64,000 nt of DNA from JAZKID01 sp965247525. Its GTDB lineage: Bacteria > Pseudomonadota > Alphaproteobacteria > Rhizobiales > UBA4765. This document shows, piece after piece, positions 49,801 to 56,986 of this stretch; the stretch's first letter is position 1, and the number at the start of each line of letters is the position of its first letter. The DNA lies in assembly GCA_965247525.1 (NCBI GenBank), contig OZ252015.1, positions 1,860,001 to 1,924,000 on the forward strand. Reading direction: 5' to 3'. The notes beneath the pieces were generated by a model. That model did no database searches and had not been told where the DNA came from. It was given only the letters and a program-made list of their open reading frames with translations. The position numbers and the translations under genes are program-made.

Positions 49801-51819
49801 GATGTCGGTAATGACATTCTGCATCCGTGTTTCGAGAGCAAGCTCTAGGCTTGAGCCCGTATCTTCGACAGCCGTGATATATTTTGTCGATGCTGTGCCA
49901 AGAGCTTCGGTGACCTTGATACCGACACCTGCGATCTTGCGCTCTGCATCTCGCCCGGCTTCGTCAATCTGGTCAACCAGAAGCTGGCCATTGTTGACGA
50001 TCAAAGTTTCCAGCATGCCGCGCGTATCGCCCATTGCTGTAATTAATGTGTTGCTTTGGCCGCGAAGTGTCGAGCCGATACTCTCGGAAATTTTCGACAC
50101 ATCTTCGATAAGCTGCCCGCGCGTCTGTTCAACCGAGCCAATGAAATTCTGTGCGTTCTCGGCAAAACTTGAGGTGAGTGCGGAGCCTTTATCTTGCAGG
50201 CCGCTGATCATGACATGGCTGACGCTTTGCAGGCGTTCCGTAACATTCGTGGCTTCTGTTTCAATTTGTGAGACAAAGCTGCGGGCGTTCGCCGCCATTG
50301 CATCGCTGATAGCTGAAGAGTTTGACGCAAAACCTTGCGTAATTTCAACGCCGGTGCGTTGCAGGGTCTGGGTCAGCTCACGGCCATTTTCACTGATCGC
50401 ATCGGCAATCGAGAAACCTGCGGTTGAAAGATTGACCTGAATTTCGTCAGCCTGACGAAGAAGCGTTTCTTTCTTTTCGCTGATCTGTGACACCAGCCGC
50501 TCGCTGATGTCATTCAATGCAGCAGCAGCTGTCATATTCTTGTCCTCGATTTGCGAAACCAGTGTTTCGCCGATCAGTTGGATGCGGCTTGAGGCCTGCG
50601 TCGATTCTTCACCAAGCTTGGCAACCAGATTGTCCGAAGTCTTGGCCATGGAATGGCTGACAGCAGCGGCTTTGCTTGTGAATGTTTCGGTGAGTTCGCG
50701 GCCAGTGCGTTCAATGGCTGAATTTACTTCGTTGCCGCGGTCGCCAATCGCATCTGCAATTGAAAGACCGACAGTAGAGAGGGTCGACTGGATTTCGTCA
50801 GCACGGCGCGTCAGGCCTTCCGTCATCTGTGCCGAGCTTTCGGCAAGATGGCGTGTCAGCGAATCGCTGGTGGTTGTGAGCTGTGTGCCGATCACATTGC
50901 TGGTGGACGCCAGCTTTTCAATCAATTCGCCGCTGCGGCTGGTAATGGCGTCGATCATCGATTCGCCTGTGCTCGACAAGGCCGTCGTGATCATTTCGCC
51001 GCGTTCGCCAAGCGAGCGCATGACGCGCGAACCGGCTTCTGAAACAGAATGGGCAATGCTGGTCGATGCGGCTTCAAGGTCCTGGGCGACAGCTTCATGC
51101 GCGCCTGAAATAATACCGCGAATACGCTCGGCATTCGTGACAATCGCTTCGCGCTGGCCAACAAGCTCCTCGATGAGCGCGCGAATGCGCAGTTCATTGT
51201 CGTTATAAGAGCGCTCTAACGCGTTGACTTCGGTCTGCACCAGCGTTTCAAGCTCGCCTGCACGGGCAACGGCGCGTTCAATGCCATCGCCAAGTGCCGC
51301 AACTTCGCGGCGTATCGATTTGCCGACAACGCTAACGCTTTCTTGCATCATGGCTTCAGGGCTGCGCACATTGGATGACGAGATGATAAGGGCGCGGGCA
51401 GCCTGGCGCATCTCACTTGCGCGGCGTAGCAGAACCACAATGCCGAAAACGAAGACGGGTGGTAAAACCAGAAGGGCGATGCGCGTTAAAAACAGCGCGC
51501 CTGTTTCAGCAGCCGATGTGCCCGCAAACAACTGGGCAATATCGATGCCGTTGACGGGATTGGCAAACCAGAGGCAAGCAGCCGCCCAGAGGCCTGTAAA
51601 GGCCAGAAGGGCAAAATATCCACCGACAGCGCTTTCGCTCTCAATACCAAGGCTTAAATCATCGTTAGCGGCGCCTCTTGGCAGAGCCAAATCATCAAGT
51701 GGAAGCGACTGGGAGCCGGCCCGCAAATGCTCGTTGGTAATATCATCGAAACTGAGGGCCTTTTCGACCGCCGACAGCGCCTCTGTCGAACCATCATTTT
51801 GCTGTGTTGCTTTAGCCAT
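46831..51819 (-). CDS. Giant coiled-coil membrane protein resembling Growth Pole Ring (GPR/RgsE)
   Basis: A 1662-residue protein. An acidic N-terminal part (with FDDITNEHLRAG and LPLDDLALP motifs, about 24-48) precedes two membrane helices (about 67-87 and 108-132). About 1250 residues of repetitive apolipoprotein-like helix with recurring VSxxI..LG/TSxxL units follow, then a Pro/Arg-rich linker (about 1480-1550). A conserved C-terminal domain ends the protein (about 1555-1662; DLWDRYRSGERNLFTSRLY, RYVMDFERLL, LLSDTGKVYTLLAHAAGR). The layout and C-terminal domain match the Hyphomicrobiales GPR/RgsE family, which forms a ring at the growth pole. GGGGGCGAG precedes the ATG. The role here is inferred from family. 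Confidence 0.82.
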   Translation of the reverse strand: MAKATQQNDGSTEALSAVEKALSFDDITNEHLRAGSQSLPLDDLALPRGAANDDLSLGIESESAVGGYFALLAFTGLWAAACLWFANPVNGIDIAQLFAGTSAAETGALFLTRIALLVLPPVFVFGIVVLLRRASEMRQAARALIISSSNVRSPEAMMQESVSVVGKSIRREVAALGDGIERAVARAGELETLVQTEVNALERSYNDNELRIRALIEELVGQREAIVTNAERIRGIISGAHEAVAQDLEAASTSIAHSVSEAGSRVMRSLGERGEMITTALSSTGESMIDAITSRSGELIEKLASTSNVIGTQLTTTSDSLTRHLAESSAQMTEGLTRRADEIQSTLSTVGLSIADAIGDRGNEVNSAIERTGRELTETFTSKAAAVSHSMAKTSDNLVAKLGEESTQASSRIQLIGETLVSQIEDKNMTAAAALNDISERLVSQISEKKETLLRQADEIQVNLSTAGFSIADAISENGRELTQTLQRTGVEITQGFASNSSAISDAMAANARSFVSQIETEATNVTERLQSVSHVMISGLQDKGSALTSSFAENAQNFIGSVEQTRGQLIEDVSKISESIGSTLRGQSNTLITAMGDTRGMLETLIVNNGQLLVDQIDEAGRDAERKIAGVGIKVTEALGTASTKYITAVEDTGSSLELALETRMQNVITDIGQSGTRLETALGGHLSSTVTALNEQTDAVNARIRSTVASSVEEISQSTTIAQQRLGDHLSTTVETLGMKTAQIEAALGGRFETLLQTLDDNGAKIDDALHLRLSQLDETVSVKGQILAQTIGEHGRTIENALDERLIALSERTTDVTHVMSSQLNAFDERVGNRIGSFNITVGDAINTIDTQVAKHVENVGGSLSHKLNLFEQNMQQHTSQVTSDLDQRLNYMTSAFETQSSTINRILEDRLTGLDTTLSDTERKISETLATKTDQISSVFLTGTSDFTRNINDQIAGIAETIDSRASAMSALLSDRAEAIEVQLGERVVTLTGKLDGSVSQIETMLQGGRIEDLAATLSKAGETIARDLSERMETVDQALANRSETVGRLLAERGLEVAKLLQANADNLSASVSESSKELAATLSEKGNAFLEALENHALHVNTEVMQAGDQITQSLVSKGEQIADILLQQKNALVSALETSGDTLTATVSDSTKNAVEQLQSTKAQITNDITLLIDDVSKTNTSVGSLLAQASDNLVTASTGLNQHINALTSAVSQLDESAETASGRLGSDVSKLNNAASGVLEKVTRLSEHFSVQSEDLEQTLRGIDDTHLRIEKTLAERTDAIETLATILVSKSDSMDTLMRGYSKLLEESLAQAESKAKEVGSFLSQAANMSSDVIIEQYDRLRSTADGEAQRASETARETYAQLTSDLGDAMSDATRRFEAASRDMRELADGLRSELDMTYNELKKGMSDLPRETTEAAASLRRVVTDQVKALGELSEIVAQQKATLDVARPSASTSTPLRSSRPPLAPAPQRTDDVRSSRPPIAEQRTPRTSPLRRDVASTPLAQTQGNGAGGSGWLRDLLSRADQQEGRRIERTTATPGNDLLAPLSADIARAVDPAAALDLWDRYRSGERNLFTSRLYTPQGQATFEDVRRKYRRDLDFKNSVDRYVMDFERLLQDVSTNDIDGSASEAYLLSDTGKVYTLLAHAAGRLG

Positions 51820-52228
51820 TACTCGCCCCCAAACTGAATATTTTATCTTGTCGAAAACCGCACGCTCTTACGCCGCGGGCCGTAAAACCCTGCCTCTTGC
51901 CTGTCCGTTTATCGAAACGGGGAGGCGTGGGCCGTTGTGAAATATAGATGTTATTAAGAACTTCGATAGCGGAAAGATCAATTTTTACTCATTTATAAGT
52001 TGTTAACCTTAATATCAAAAAAACCCAATATTGTCGAGCGTAGGCTTTGTTACCTTAGCCGGCATGTTTAAGCGAGAATAAGCCTGCAAAATATAATGTT
52101 TTCTTTTATTAGATCAATTTTTATCAATTCTTAGCCGGCAAAATGTGAGCAGGTGTCAATTGCCGATACCGTCCATTAAATCCTCCCACTTACAATACCG
52201 CATGTAAGAGCAGGGTGGAGTAAATATC
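51820..52228. other. 409-bp intergenic region between divergent genes
   Basis: AT-rich, with no ORF or RNA gene that I can support. It must hold the promoters of the GPR-like gene (leftward) and the Hpt-like gene (rightward). Several TTAA words occur (for example near 52000-52010) but none in the CtrA spacing TTAA-N7-TTAA. Confidence 0.6.
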
Positions 52229-52627
52229 ATGATGCAAGCAAATGCGGTGTCCCAAAAGGCCAGTGCGCAACAGCCTGAAAAAACCTATCTGATTGATATC
52301 AGCGCCCTTCATGAACACACGCTTGGAAACGCCGCCTTGGAGCAAGACATGCTGAGCCTGTTCTTGCGCCAATCCACGCGCCTTTTACTTGAATTCAATG
52401 CCTCCTCATCGGTCGCAGACTGGCAATTTTACGCACGTGCCTTGAAAGGCTCTGCCCTTAATATTGGCGCCACAGAAGTGGCCAATGCGGCACAGCGCAT
52501 CGAATCGTGTGATTTTTCAAAAGGCCTTGCCATTGCCAAGGCATGCCTGTCTGAGCTTGAAGCGGCCGTTTTGGGCACGAATGATTGTATTCGCGACCAT
52601 GTCCGGCAGGCTGCAAAAAAAGCTTAG
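52229..52627 (+). CDS. Hpt-domain-like protein lacking the phospho-acceptor histidine
   Basis: A 132-residue protein that looks like a stand-alone histidine phosphotransfer (Hpt) domain. The family core normally reads AHxLKGSAxNIGA; here it is YARALKGSALNIGA, so Arg70 replaces the phosphorylated His while the surrounding LKGSA and NIGA motifs are kept. Downstream helices also fit (EVANAAQRIES, LSELEAAV). It cannot relay phosphate by the usual route and may act as a decoy, inhibitor or binding module for a receiver domain. GGAG lies before adjacent ATG codons at 52229 and 52232. Confidence 0.8.
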   Translation: MMQANAVSQKASAQQPEKTYLIDISALHEHTLGNAALEQDMLSLFLRQSTRLLLEFNASSSVADWQFYARALKGSALNIGATEVANAAQRIESCDFSKGLAIAKACLSELEAAVLGTNDCIRDHVRQAAKKA

Positions 52628-52711
52628 ATCACCTCCACTAGCGCTGGGCAGAAAATGGTTTTATAGCCATTTGAGAAAGGCGCATCGCCGCCAGCCAAAC
52701 CCATTATAAAA

Positions 52712-53032
52712 ATGACAAAAGTAACCTTTCGCACCTCTCAAGGTGAAACGCACACCGTTGATGCTCAAAATGGATCAACGGTCATGGAAGCTGCCATTCG
52801 CAATCAAATCCCCGGCATCGACGCCGAATGTGGCGGGGCGTGCGCCTGTGCCACCTGCCATGTCTACGTTGATGACGCGTGGATCGGCAAAACAGGCACG
52901 GCAAAACCCATGGAAGAAGACATGCTGGATTTTGCATCCGATGTGCGCCCAACCTCGCGGCTGTCCTGCCAGATTAAACTGCACGACGAACTTGATGGGC
53001 TGATTGTGACAATGCCGGAGCGACAGGGTTGA
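52712..53032 (+). CDS. 2Fe-2S ferredoxin (adrenodoxin/Fdx-type)
   Basis: A 106-residue electron carrier. The cluster ligands follow the CX5CX2C...C pattern in ECGGACACATCHVY with the fourth Cys in RLSCQI. The EEDMLDFASDVRPTSRLSC region is typical of vertebrate-type ferredoxins used by P450s or iron-sulfur assembly. It overlaps the reductase gene, so this is probably a dedicated ferredoxin-reductase pair. Confidence 0.93.
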   Translation: MTKVTFRTSQGETHTVDAQNGSTVMEAAIRNQIPGIDAECGGACACATCHVYVDDAWIGKTGTAKPMEEDMLDFASDVRPTSRLSCQIKLHDELDGLIVTMPERQG

Positions 53033-54060
53033 TGCCGCACGAGCTTAACACTGATGTGGTGATCATTGGCGCGGGACCTGTCGGTCTGTTTGCCGTTTTT
53101 CAGCTCGGCCTGCTCGATATCAAGTGCCATCTTGTTGATATTCTCGACCGGGCAGGGGGGCAATGCACCGAGCTTTATCCCGAAAAACCGATTTATGATA
53201 TTCCCGCTTATCCCGTTGTCGGCGGGCAGGAGCTTGTTGACCGGTTGATGGAGCAAATTGCACCATTTCATCCGCAATTTCATTTTAATGAAATGGTGGA
53301 CACACTGGAGACCTTGGCTGACGGCCGTTTTCGCCTGACATGTAAAGACGGTCTGGTTTTTGTATGCAAGGCTGTTGTGATTGCAGCAGGTGGCGGGTCG
53401 TTCCAATCCAAACGCGCGCCCGTTGCCGGTGTTGAAGATTATGAAGGAAAGTCTGTCTTTTACGCCGTGCGTTCACGTGAGGCTTTTCGAAATAAAGACA
53501 TTTTGATTGTTGGTGGCGGCGACAGTGCGCTCGACTGGACATTGAGCCTTCACGACATTGCAAGCAGCGTGACGCTTCTTCATCGCCGCGATGTTTTTCG
53601 CGCGCACCCTCATTCTGTCGAGAAGATGCGTGCGCTTGGCAGTGCTGGTAAAATCTCGCTTCGTATTGGCCAACTGGCGTCATTGCAAGGCGAGAATGGG
53701 CAGCTGCAATCCGTCACGATCAACACAGAAGCAGGCGCGCAAGAAACGCTTAAAGCCGATGCGATGTTGCCTTTTTTTGGGCTGACCATGAAGCTTGGGC
53801 CTGTCGGAACTTGGGGACTGGCCAGCGAGAATAATTTGCTGTCAGTTGATACGCAGCAGTTTCAAACATCCATGCCTGGCGTTTTTGCCATTGGTGATAT
53901 CAATACCTATCCGGGCAAGTTGAAGCTTATTTTATCGGGCTTTCACGAGGCGGCGTTGATGGCGCAGGGCGTGCGCAAAATCCTGTTTCCAGACAGCCGA
54001 TATGTGTTTCAATACACAACATCATCGACAAGCCTGCAAAAGAAACTTGGCGTCGCGTAG
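53032..54060 (+). CDS. Ferredoxin-NADP+ reductase, thioredoxin-reductase-like type
   Basis: A 342-residue flavoprotein of the TrxR-like FNR class (as in Bacillus YumC, Rhodopseudomonas and Chlorobium), which reduces ferredoxin with NADPH. FAD motif GAGPVGLFAVFQLGL at the N terminus, the LYPEKPIYDIPAYPVVGG segment, NADPH motif VGGGDSALDWTL (about 160-172), and the C-terminal FAIGDINTYPGKLKLILSGFHEAALMA are all present; the redox CxxC of true thioredoxin reductase is absent. ATG at 53032 overlaps the ferredoxin stop (TGATG). The adjacent ferredoxin is the obvious partner. Confidence 0.93.
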   Translation: MPHELNTDVVIIGAGPVGLFAVFQLGLLDIKCHLVDILDRAGGQCTELYPEKPIYDIPAYPVVGGQELVDRLMEQIAPFHPQFHFNEMVDTLETLADGRFRLTCKDGLVFVCKAVVIAAGGGSFQSKRAPVAGVEDYEGKSVFYAVRSREAFRNKDILIVGGGDSALDWTLSLHDIASSVTLLHRRDVFRAHPHSVEKMRALGSAGKISLRIGQLASLQGENGQLQSVTINTEAGAQETLKADAMLPFFGLTMKLGPVGTWGLASENNLLSVDTQQFQTSMPGVFAIGDINTYPGKLKLILSGFHEAALMAQGVRKILFPDSRYVFQYTTSSTSLQKKLGVA

Positions 54061-54077
54061 ATTTAAGAGAAAACAGT

Positions 54078-54503
54078 ATGTTCAAAAACATTCTCATTCC
54101 TATCGATCTTAATGAGCAGGATATCGCCCGCCAAGCATTAGGCGCCGTAAAAATGTATTCAAAGCAGGATGATATCCAAATCTTTCTGATGAACGTGCGT
54201 TATGTCGTGCCACAAATGATGGGTGAATACCTTCCTAAAGACTTTGATGCGCGCGCGGATGAAGAGGCGCGTGTCACACTTAAAAAACTTGCGGCGGAAA
54301 CTGCACTGCCAGAAGACAAGCTGACTTATTCTGTGCACCTTGGAACTGTCTATCATGAAGTTCTGGCACAGGCTGAAAAGTTGAAAGCAGATCTGATTAT
54401 TATCGGCTCGCACCATCCGACAATGGCGACATATCTTATTGGATCGAATGCACAGCGCATTGTGCGCCATGCCGTCTGCTCGGTGCTTGTTGTTCGCGCC
54501 TGA
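54078..54503 (+). CDS. Universal stress protein (UspA family)
   Basis: A 141-residue single-domain Usp. N-terminal FKNILIPIDLNE and C-terminal LIIIGSHHPTMATYLIGSNAQRIVRHAVCSVLVV fit the family; the ATP-binding pattern G-x2-G-x9-GS is only partly kept (GSHHPT...IGSNAQ). It follows the reductase after 17 bases, probably in the same transcript. Function in stress survival is a family-level inference. Confidence 0.9.
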   Translation: MFKNILIPIDLNEQDIARQALGAVKMYSKQDDIQIFLMNVRYVVPQMMGEYLPKDFDARADEEARVTLKKLAAETALPEDKLTYSVHLGTVYHEVLAQAEKLKADLIIIGSHHPTMATYLIGSNAQRIVRHAVCSVLVVRA

Positions 54504-54506
54504 CAT

Positions 54507-54989
54507 CTACGAGCAGAAAAAATGGGTCAGTGTTCCATTTTGAATTTCGCCAGTGCTTTGAAAGCTCTCAAATTTTAAGCCGCACAAAGTCGCAGGCCTG
54601 AAATCATTTATCCTTTGCGGTGTCGCGCAAAGTTCTATGGCCAATTGGTGCACACCGGGATTATGGCCAATTAGAAGAACGGCCTTTGTCTTCAAAACTG
54701 TTGCTTGTATAAGGCGCAGCAATACAGAGCTTTCCGCGTTGTAAATTTCGCTCTGCGCGTCATGTTCGGGAAGGCTATCATCCACTTCACGCATTGCGTC
54801 ATACGTTTGCAGCGTGCGCCGCGATGGCGAGACAAGTGCAATGCCGACATTACATCCGTTCGTGTGCAGATAGCGGCCAATAGCCTGAGCGCGCATTTTA
54901 CCGATGGCGCTGAGGGGCCTGTCGAAATCTTTTTGCCCGTCTTGCGCGGAAAGGGCATCAGCGTGACGCATAATGAAAAGCTCTGTCAT
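54507..54989 (-). CDS. SixA-like phosphohistidine phosphatase (histidine phosphatase superfamily)
   Basis: A 160-residue phosphatase. The catalytic RHG motif is MRHADA near residue 8, followed by DFDRPLSAIGKMRAQAIG and LVSPSRRTLQTYDAM, with the second catalytic His in LIGHNPGVHQL (about residue 105). The arrangement matches SixA-type proteins that dephosphorylate phosphohistidine on Hpt domains or PTS components. ATG at 54989 has AGGA with good spacing; the longer frame to 55043 is rejected. It diverges from flgE and ends four bases from the UspA stop. Confidence 0.87.
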   Translation of the reverse strand: MTELFIMRHADALSAQDGQKDFDRPLSAIGKMRAQAIGRYLHTNGCNVGIALVSPSRRTLQTYDAMREVDDSLPEHDAQSEIYNAESSVLLRLIQATVLKTKAVLLIGHNPGVHQLAIELCATPQRINDFRPATLCGLKFESFQSTGEIQNGTLTHFFCS

Positions 54990-55065
54990 TTCTGTCCTTT
55001 TAGACAATTGCCGCCCTCCCGGCAAAATCTTCACATTCTGCATGTTTGCGGCAGGAGTTGAGTGG

Positions 55066-55080
55066 TTAACAACTATTTAA
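55066..55080 (+). promoter_or_regulatory. CtrA box upstream of flgE
   Basis: TTAA at 55066-55069 and TTAA at 55077-55080 are separated by exactly seven bases, a perfect match to the CtrA recognition TTAA-N7-TTAA. It lies 38 bases upstream of the sigma-54 promoter candidate, between divergent sixA-like and flgE genes. Confidence 0.65.
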
Positions 55081-55117
55081 ATCACAATAAGTACTTGATA
55101 TTATTAAGTTAAAAAAC

Positions 55118-55133
55118 TGGCACGCCTTATGCA
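55118..55133 (+). promoter_or_regulatory. Sigma-54 promoter of the flgE-flgK-flgL operon
   Basis: TGGCAC-N5-ATGCA has the invariant GG (55119-55120) and GC (55131-55132) separated by exactly 10 bases, differing from the TGGCAC-N5-TTGCA consensus at one base. It lies 48 bases upstream of the flgE ATG, as expected for a late flagellar promoter. Confidence 0.75.
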
Positions 55134-55180
55134 ACATCTTTTGTGAACAAGCCGGTCATGGCGTAACAGGAGAACGTGTA

Positions 55181-56950
55181 ATGGGTATTTTTGGAGCTTT
55201 ATCGACAGCCGTGTCCGGTCTTCGGGCGCAGTCCTATGCGATTGAAAACATTTCCGGCAACATCGCGAATTCGCAGACGACAGGTTTCAAGCGCGTCGAT
55301 TCATACTTTTCCGATCTTGTACCTGATACAGGTGCAGCACGCCAAATTTCAGGATCCACCCTCGCTCAAGGCCGCTCATCACTGCAGGTTCAAGGCGACA
55401 TTCAAAGTAGCGGCACAAAAACAAACGTTGCCGTTAACGGGTCGGGTCTTTTCGTCATCGACCAGAAAGTCGGCACATCCGATGGTCGCCCGCTTTTCTC
55501 CGGCGTTGATCTTTACACACGCCGCGGTGACTTTCAGCTTGACCGTTACGGCTATCTTGTCAATGGCGCGGGCTTTTATTTGAAAGGCCTCCCGATCGAT
55601 GCTGCGACAGGCAACCCATCAGGATCAGTTGCTGGCATTATTCAGGTGCCGACAGATTTTCAGGCTGCAAGCCCGACTACAACAATTGATTACCGCGCCA
55701 ACCTTGCAAAGACACCGCTGACGACAAATTACCAAGCCAATTTTCCGAACAGCGAGCTTTTACAGCCCGGCAGCTACGCTGCGGGCAGCAATCCACGCAC
55801 AGTCGGCACGCCAGCGTCAGCATCTGTTGTAACGGGAACAAGTCCTTACACCCCGATCAATTTGTCCGATGATGCCGCCGACGCTCTTTCGTTCAATGTG
55901 GTTCTTGGCGGTACAACCAAAACGATCACACTTGATCGCACAGGTGCGGGTGCTGACAATATTTATTCTCTCGCGGAAGCTACGACAGCAATACAGGCGC
56001 AGCTCGATGCTGCACCCGCTCTTGGCGTTACCGTGAGTTCGGCCGGCGGTGCGCTGCGCTTTACTGCAAATGCAACCGGTTCGACACCACTTACGATTAA
56101 CAATTTTGTTGTGACGGATGGCGGTGCTGCAGGCGGGAACCTGCAAAGCACAGGCGATCTTGGCGTCGTGACAGGACAGACAGACACGGGCGACAATGCT
56201 GGTGACGGTATTGTAACGGCCAATGACAGTCCGGATTTTATTGCGCAATCTGTCGAAGGCGGTGGTATTTCCGTCTTTGATAGTTTGGGTTCAACTGTCA
56301 ACGTTCAGTTTCGCTGGGCAAAGGTTGACAACACACAAGGTTCTGAAACATGGAATCTGTTTTACCTCTCGAACAGTGAGGCCACGGGCAACCAGGTTCA
56401 ATGGACAAACGTTGGCCAAGACTACACATTCAATAGCAACGGCCAGCTTGCGCCCCCAGTTCTTGCTACAAACATCAATAACCTGACTGTCAATGGAAAC
56501 AATCTTGGGACAATCATTCTGTCGCATGGCGACAATGGTTTGACACAGTTCCAAGATCCAAACGGTACAGCTCAGCTGACAACTCTTGACCAGAACGGCT
56601 ACCCAGCAGGTCAGTTGTCATCCATTACGATTGAAGATGGCGGTTCACTTGTTGGAACATACAGCAACGGGCGAAGCCAAAAACTTGCGCAGATTGTTCT
56701 TGCCGATTTCAAAGGTCTGAACTTTTTGAAACGGCTTGATGGCGGTGCCTATGCAGCAACACAACAATCTGGTGCGGCCGTAATCGGAGCATCGGGTTCA
56801 GTCATCGGCGGTTCGATAGAGGCATCAAACACCGATATCGCCGACGAGTTTACAAAACTTATCGTGACGCAGCAGGCCTACACGGCCAACACACGCATCG
56901 TCACAACAAGTAACTCAATGCTTCAAGAAACACTGAACATGGTTCGCTAA
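55181..56950 (+). CDS. flgE: Flagellar hook protein FlgE
   Basis: The structural subunit of the flagellar hook, exported by the flagellar type III apparatus. The 589-residue protein has the N-terminal rod/hook motif SGLRAQSYAIENISGNIANSQTTGFKRVDSYF, FlaE-type middle domains and the C-terminal EASNTDIADEFTKLIVTQQAYTANTRIVTTSNSMLQETLNMVR-like coiled region (about 548-589). It is longer than E. coli FlgE (402) because of a large Thr/Gly/Asp-rich middle insert (about 190-330), common in alphaproteobacteria. AGGAGA precedes the ATG. Confidence 0.95.
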   Translation: MGIFGALSTAVSGLRAQSYAIENISGNIANSQTTGFKRVDSYFSDLVPDTGAARQISGSTLAQGRSSLQVQGDIQSSGTKTNVAVNGSGLFVIDQKVGTSDGRPLFSGVDLYTRRGDFQLDRYGYLVNGAGFYLKGLPIDAATGNPSGSVAGIIQVPTDFQAASPTTTIDYRANLAKTPLTTNYQANFPNSELLQPGSYAAGSNPRTVGTPASASVVTGTSPYTPINLSDDAADALSFNVVLGGTTKTITLDRTGAGADNIYSLAEATTAIQAQLDAAPALGVTVSSAGGALRFTANATGSTPLTINNFVVTDGGAAGGNLQSTGDLGVVTGQTDTGDNAGDGIVTANDSPDFIAQSVEGGGISVFDSLGSTVNVQFRWAKVDNTQGSETWNLFYLSNSEATGNQVQWTNVGQDYTFNSNGQLAPPVLATNINNLTVNGNNLGTIILSHGDNGLTQFQDPNGTAQLTTLDQNGYPAGQLSSITIEDGGSLVGTYSNGRSQKLAQIVLADFKGLNFLKRLDGGAYAATQQSGAAVIGASGSVIGGSIEASNTDIADEFTKLIVTQQAYTANTRIVTTSNSMLQETLNMVR

Positions 56951-56986
56951 AACGAGTAACGCCGCGTAACAGGCAGGAAATCGACA

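Noticed and set aside
51820..52228. CtrA boxes between the GPR-like and Hpt-like genes
   Set aside because: TTAA words are present but none has the seven-base spacing.
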